Position numbers and translations under genes: made by a program. Below the pieces are notes generated by a model, which was given only the letters and a program-made list of their open reading frames with translations, was not told the DNA's origin and searched no databases. A DNA stretch of 64,000 nt from Onthophagus taurus (lineage: Eukaryota; Arthropoda; Insecta; Coleoptera; Scarabaeidae): assembly GCF_036711975.1 (NCBI RefSeq), contig NC_091971.1:27349501-27413500 (forward strand), read 5' to 3'. Shown here one piece after another: positions 61,621 through 64,000 of this stretch; the stretch's first letter is position 1, and the number at the start of each line of letters is the position of its first letter.

Positions 61621-63459
61621 ATGTCGTTTAAAAATGGAAAAGGCTTATCCACGTCGTGTGGAGATTTTCGCTTGTTAGCAAGCGTGGTCGACACCCACAC
61701 CATCGATAACAACGGGACATTGAGACCCGTTCCACCGAGCCGTCCGCCTTCCCCGTTGAAGGCGACGACTAAACGTAAGGTTAGATCCGCCATCCCCGTG
61801 AAGGCGGCAACCAACACTACCCCCGGCAGAACTGCCTCCAAAGTGGAGGCGGCAGCCAAACCATCAGGCCGCACCGCCTCCCGCGTGGAGGCGGCGACCA
61901 ACGTCATCCCCGTTCCTGGCAAGACTGCTTCCCCTGTGGAGACGGCAGCCAAATCATCAGGCCGCACCGCCTCCCTCGTGAAGGCGGCGACCAAAATGAT
62001 ACCAGTCACTAGCAGAACTGCCTCCCCAGCGGAGGCGGCAGCCGAGACAGGTACATCAGGCCGTACTGCATCTCTCGAGGATGCGACGACAAGCGCGGCA
62101 GGCCGCACCGCCTCCCTCGAGGAGGCGGCGACCACCTCCACTTCGAGGTCATTCGCCGAGGCGTTGACTTCCATCCCGGCGGGTAAAATGGATGTCGACG
62201 TGGCAGTCGGCCCATCCAACGGGAAAAGGAAGGCCAGCAGCGACCTGGAGGACGAGTACTCGGAGGCCGTGCGTCCTCGATTGGAACACGTTTCCAAGCG
62301 GGTCCCCCCGGTAATCCTTCATGCGAAGGAAAACTGGGATTCCATTTCGGCAGAGATGGCGAGACTTCGGATCGCCTTTACGAAAGCCAGAGCGGTTCCG
62401 CAAGGAATCAAGATTGAGCTCCCCACCGCGGAAGCCTATCGCGCCCTGGTGAAGATGTTGATGGCTGGTAAACACCAGTACCACACATTTTCTCTACCGG
62501 AGGAAAAGCCGTTAAAGGTGGTTTTTCGAGGCGTCCCTACCAGTATCGGGGAGGACAGCATTGCTGCCGACCTGAGAAAACAGGGATTCTGGCCCGATAC
62601 GGTAAAACGTATGCGCCAGGGCTCTGAAAGGAGGCCGATCCCGTTAGTCCTGTGCGTCTTGAAAAAGACCGCAGACGCCAAGCGGATCTTCGACCTCAAG
62701 ACGGTCATGGGTTTAACCATAACGGTCGAGAGCGCCAAGAAGAAGACGGAAGTCGGTCAGTGTCATCGCTGTCAGCGTTACGGCCACTCCCAACGAATGT
62801 GCAATGGTGCACCTCGTTGCGTTAAGTGCGCCGGTGACCACCCGACGGCTTCCTGCTCCAAAGCAAAGGATGCGCCTGCCAAGTGCGTCCTTTGCGGTGG
62901 CCCTCATACCGCCAACTACAAAGGGTGCCCAAAACACCCGAAGGCGGCGGAAACGAGGGCGCCGGCGGCAGCCCCAAAGGTCAAAGCGACCGTTCCCCTT
63001 AAAGCACCTATTCAGGCGCAAAAAGGCGATAAAAAGGCTCCAGTAGTCGCGGCGAAACCCGTGAAAGCGGTTAGTAGTCAGGCGAAAAAGCCCAAAGGCA
63101 ACGCTAACGTTGCCCCCAAAGCGAACGCTCCAGCTACCAAGGTAGTTCGGAAAGAGGTCGCGGCGCCCAAAGCTAAGCTCAACGAGCCGAAGCAAAAGGC
63201 GACCGACGACCCTCCGAAGCTGTCGAGGTCGCAGAGGAGGCGTCGCAATAGGAGGCTTCGTAAAAGCGGATCGATCGCGGTGGCTGAAACACCATCACCG
63301 GTCAATGTTGCGGAACAGGCGGCGGTTGAACCCCCAACCGACCCCCTCGTCAACATACTGGCGATGATGAGCGAGGTCATCCGGATCGACAAATCCGATA
63401 GGGACGCACGAGTTAAGTTGTGCTTCCAAATCATGTCCGAGATGATGAAACTCTTATGA
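61621..63459 (+). CDS. Jockey-type LINE ORF1 (nucleic-acid-binding protein)
   Basis: 612 residues from ATG 61621, no breaks. The N-terminal third is a degenerate repeat of GRTASxVEAATK-like units (about residues 55-180). A central domain of the PRE_C2HC type follows (PLKVVFRGVPTSIGEDSI, WPDTVKRMRQGSERRPIPLV), then three zinc knuckles from Cys381 (CHRCQRYGHSQRMC, CVKCAGDHPTASC, CVLCGGPHTANYKGC). A Lys/Ala-rich and then Arg-rich region comes next (RSQRRRRNRRLRKSG), ending in a short hydrophobic tail. Such proteins bind LINE RNA. GC content is much higher than in neighbouring DNA. The stop codon overlaps the ORF2 start as ATGA. Confidence 0.9.
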   Translation: MSFKNGKGLSTSCGDFRLLASVVDTHTIDNNGTLRPVPPSRPPSPLKATTKRKVRSAIPVKAATNTTPGRTASKVEAAAKPSGRTASRVEAATNVIPVPGKTASPVETAAKSSGRTASLVKAATKMIPVTSRTASPAEAAAETGTSGRTASLEDATTSAAGRTASLEEAATTSTSRSFAEALTSIPAGKMDVDVAVGPSNGKRKASSDLEDEYSEAVRPRLEHVSKRVPPVILHAKENWDSISAEMARLRIAFTKARAVPQGIKIELPTAEAYRALVKMLMAGKHQYHTFSLPEEKPLKVVFRGVPTSIGEDSIAADLRKQGFWPDTVKRMRQGSERRPIPLVLCVLKKTADAKRIFDLKTVMGLTITVESAKKKTEVGQCHRCQRYGHSQRMCNGAPRCVKCAGDHPTASCSKAKDAPAKCVLCGGPHTANYKGCPKHPKAAETRAPAAAPKVKATVPLKAPIQAQKGDKKAPVVAAKPVKAVSSQAKKPKGNANVAPKANAPATKVVRKEVAAPKAKLNEPKQKATDDPPKLSRSQRRRRNRRLRKSGSIAVAETPSPVNVAEQAAVEPPTDPLVNILAMMSEVIRIDKSDRDARVKLCFQIMSEMMKLL

Positions 63460-64000
63460 TGAATCATCGAAGACCGAGAGTACCTCATTCGCTTGAGTTG
63501 GCTTATTGGAATGCCAACGGCCTTGTCTGTAAACAGAATGAGCTTCGCGAGTTCGTCGAAAGGTACGACCTTGACGCGATACTCATCTGCGAAACCCATC
63601 TGCGAGCGGGCGACAGGCCGCGGCTGCCCAATTATCGCTTCTATCGAAACGATAGAGTTGGAGCAAGAGGCGGCGGGACAGCCATCTTCGTAAGGACCAG
63701 TTTGGATCATTACGAGGATCTGGCTCCCCCTCTTCAACATCTCGAAGCTACTACGATTGTGGTACGAACACTATCGGGGTGCGTCCGCTTGGTCGCCGCC
63801 TACAATCCGCCGAATCGGCGGTTGTTGGAAGACGATCTAACGGGTGTCTTGGATACGGACAAAGGCGTGGTTATCGCCGGCGACCTAAACGCCAAGCACC
63901 CATCGTGGAACAGTCGGATCGCACCGACGAGACGGGCATTGTCACCGATGCCCCCGCCGACCACACGTATTACCCGTCGAACGAAAGGCAACGATCTGAC
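63456..64000 (+). CDS. LINE ORF2, endonuclease start (cut by window end)
   Basis: Starts at ATG 63456 or 63459 and stays open to the window edge. It encodes the apurinic/apyrimidinic-like endonuclease that opens Jockey-clade ORF2: LAYWNANGLVCKQNELREF (Asn), AILICETHLRAG (Glu), YRFYRNDRVGARGGGTAIFV, VRLVAAYNPP and VVIAGDLNAKHPSWNS (Asp and Asn). After about 63911 another phase fits the family better (DAPADHTYYPSN), so a frameshift may be present. Reverse transcriptase lies beyond the window. Confidence 0.85.
   Translation, partial: MMNHRRPRVPHSLELAYWNANGLVCKQNELREFVERYDLDAILICETHLRAGDRPRLPNYRFYRNDRVGARGGGTAIFVRTSLDHYEDLAPPLQHLEATTIVVRTLSGCVRLVAAYNPPNRRLLEDDLTGVLDTDKGVVIAGDLNAKHPSWNSRIAPTRRALSPMPPPTTRITRRTKGNDL

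Noticed and set aside
61608-62297. 229-codon minus-strand frame opposite LINE ORF1
   Set aside because: Ala/Val-rich antisense of the GC-rich repeat region; no start context or motif.
63078-63740. 220-codon minus-strand frame over the ORF1/ORF2 border
   Set aside because: Antisense of two well-supported LINE frames in GC-rich DNA.

Overview
The window reads as a piece of an AT-rich insect (at least arthropod) genome built almost entirely of transposable elements. No ordinary host gene is recognisable. The evidence for an arthropod is the mix of families: BEL/Pao elements with an insect-type tRNA-Tyr primer site, a Ty3/Gypsy element primed by tRNA-Lys, Copia, a Jockey-type LINE, a Penelope-like GIY-YIG fragment, P-element, piggyBac, Transib, hAT, Tigger/pogo, DUF4817-type mariner, Mutator-like and Harbinger-like pieces, plus long foldback elements. 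The species cannot be told from the sequence.

Layout. 1-7.6 kb: broken DUF4817/mariner pieces, a 385-bp tandem array rich in AGGTCA, a decayed piggyBac whose 3' end sits in a YqaJ-exonuclease (Mutator-type) gene, and a Gypsy RT fragment. 7.1-11.7 kb: a nest of mariner, a Harbinger-like start, a plant-type (DD39D-like) mariner and then a complete but decayed Transib element with CGTCG target duplications and V(D)J-signal-like ends. 12-14.7 kb: a hAT gene joined to a P-element gene that keeps two clean introns. 15.2-17.1 kb: a Tigger-like element. 17.4-18.0 kb: an envelope-like tail. 18.1-24.8 kb: a full-length BEL/Pao element with one 1723-residue open polyprotein and a 5-bp target duplication. 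24.9-28.4 kb: a MITE, an internally deleted Mutator-like gene, and noncoding DNA. 28.4-34.1 kb: a Copia element whose 5' LTR holds a Harbinger-type foldback and whose body is split by a decayed arthropod repeat gene. 34-39.9 kb: foldbacks, a lone Transib end and AT-rich repeats. 39.9-45 kb: a second piggyBac gene broken by a 1077-bp solo LTR and by a DUF4817-carrying foldback. 45.2-56.3 kb: a Tc1-like start, then a Penelope-like gene split by a 9.4-kb Ty3/Gypsy element with unusually long LTRs and a deleted RT core. 56.5-61.2 kb: three overlapping BEL/Pao pieces. 61.6-64 kb: a GC-richer LINE with ORF1 and the start of ORF2, running off the window.

How it fits together: most genes are relics, and the order of insertion can be read from which element interrupts which. 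The best candidates for recent activity are the BEL/Pao element at 18.1 kb, the Gypsy element at 46.8 kb (near-identical LTRs but non-autonomous) and the LINE at the right edge. The most notable system is the RAG1-superfamily Transib element at 8.6-11.7 kb: both ends, and a third end at 35.2 kb, carry a CACAGTG heptamer, a 22-bp spacer and an A-rich nonamer.
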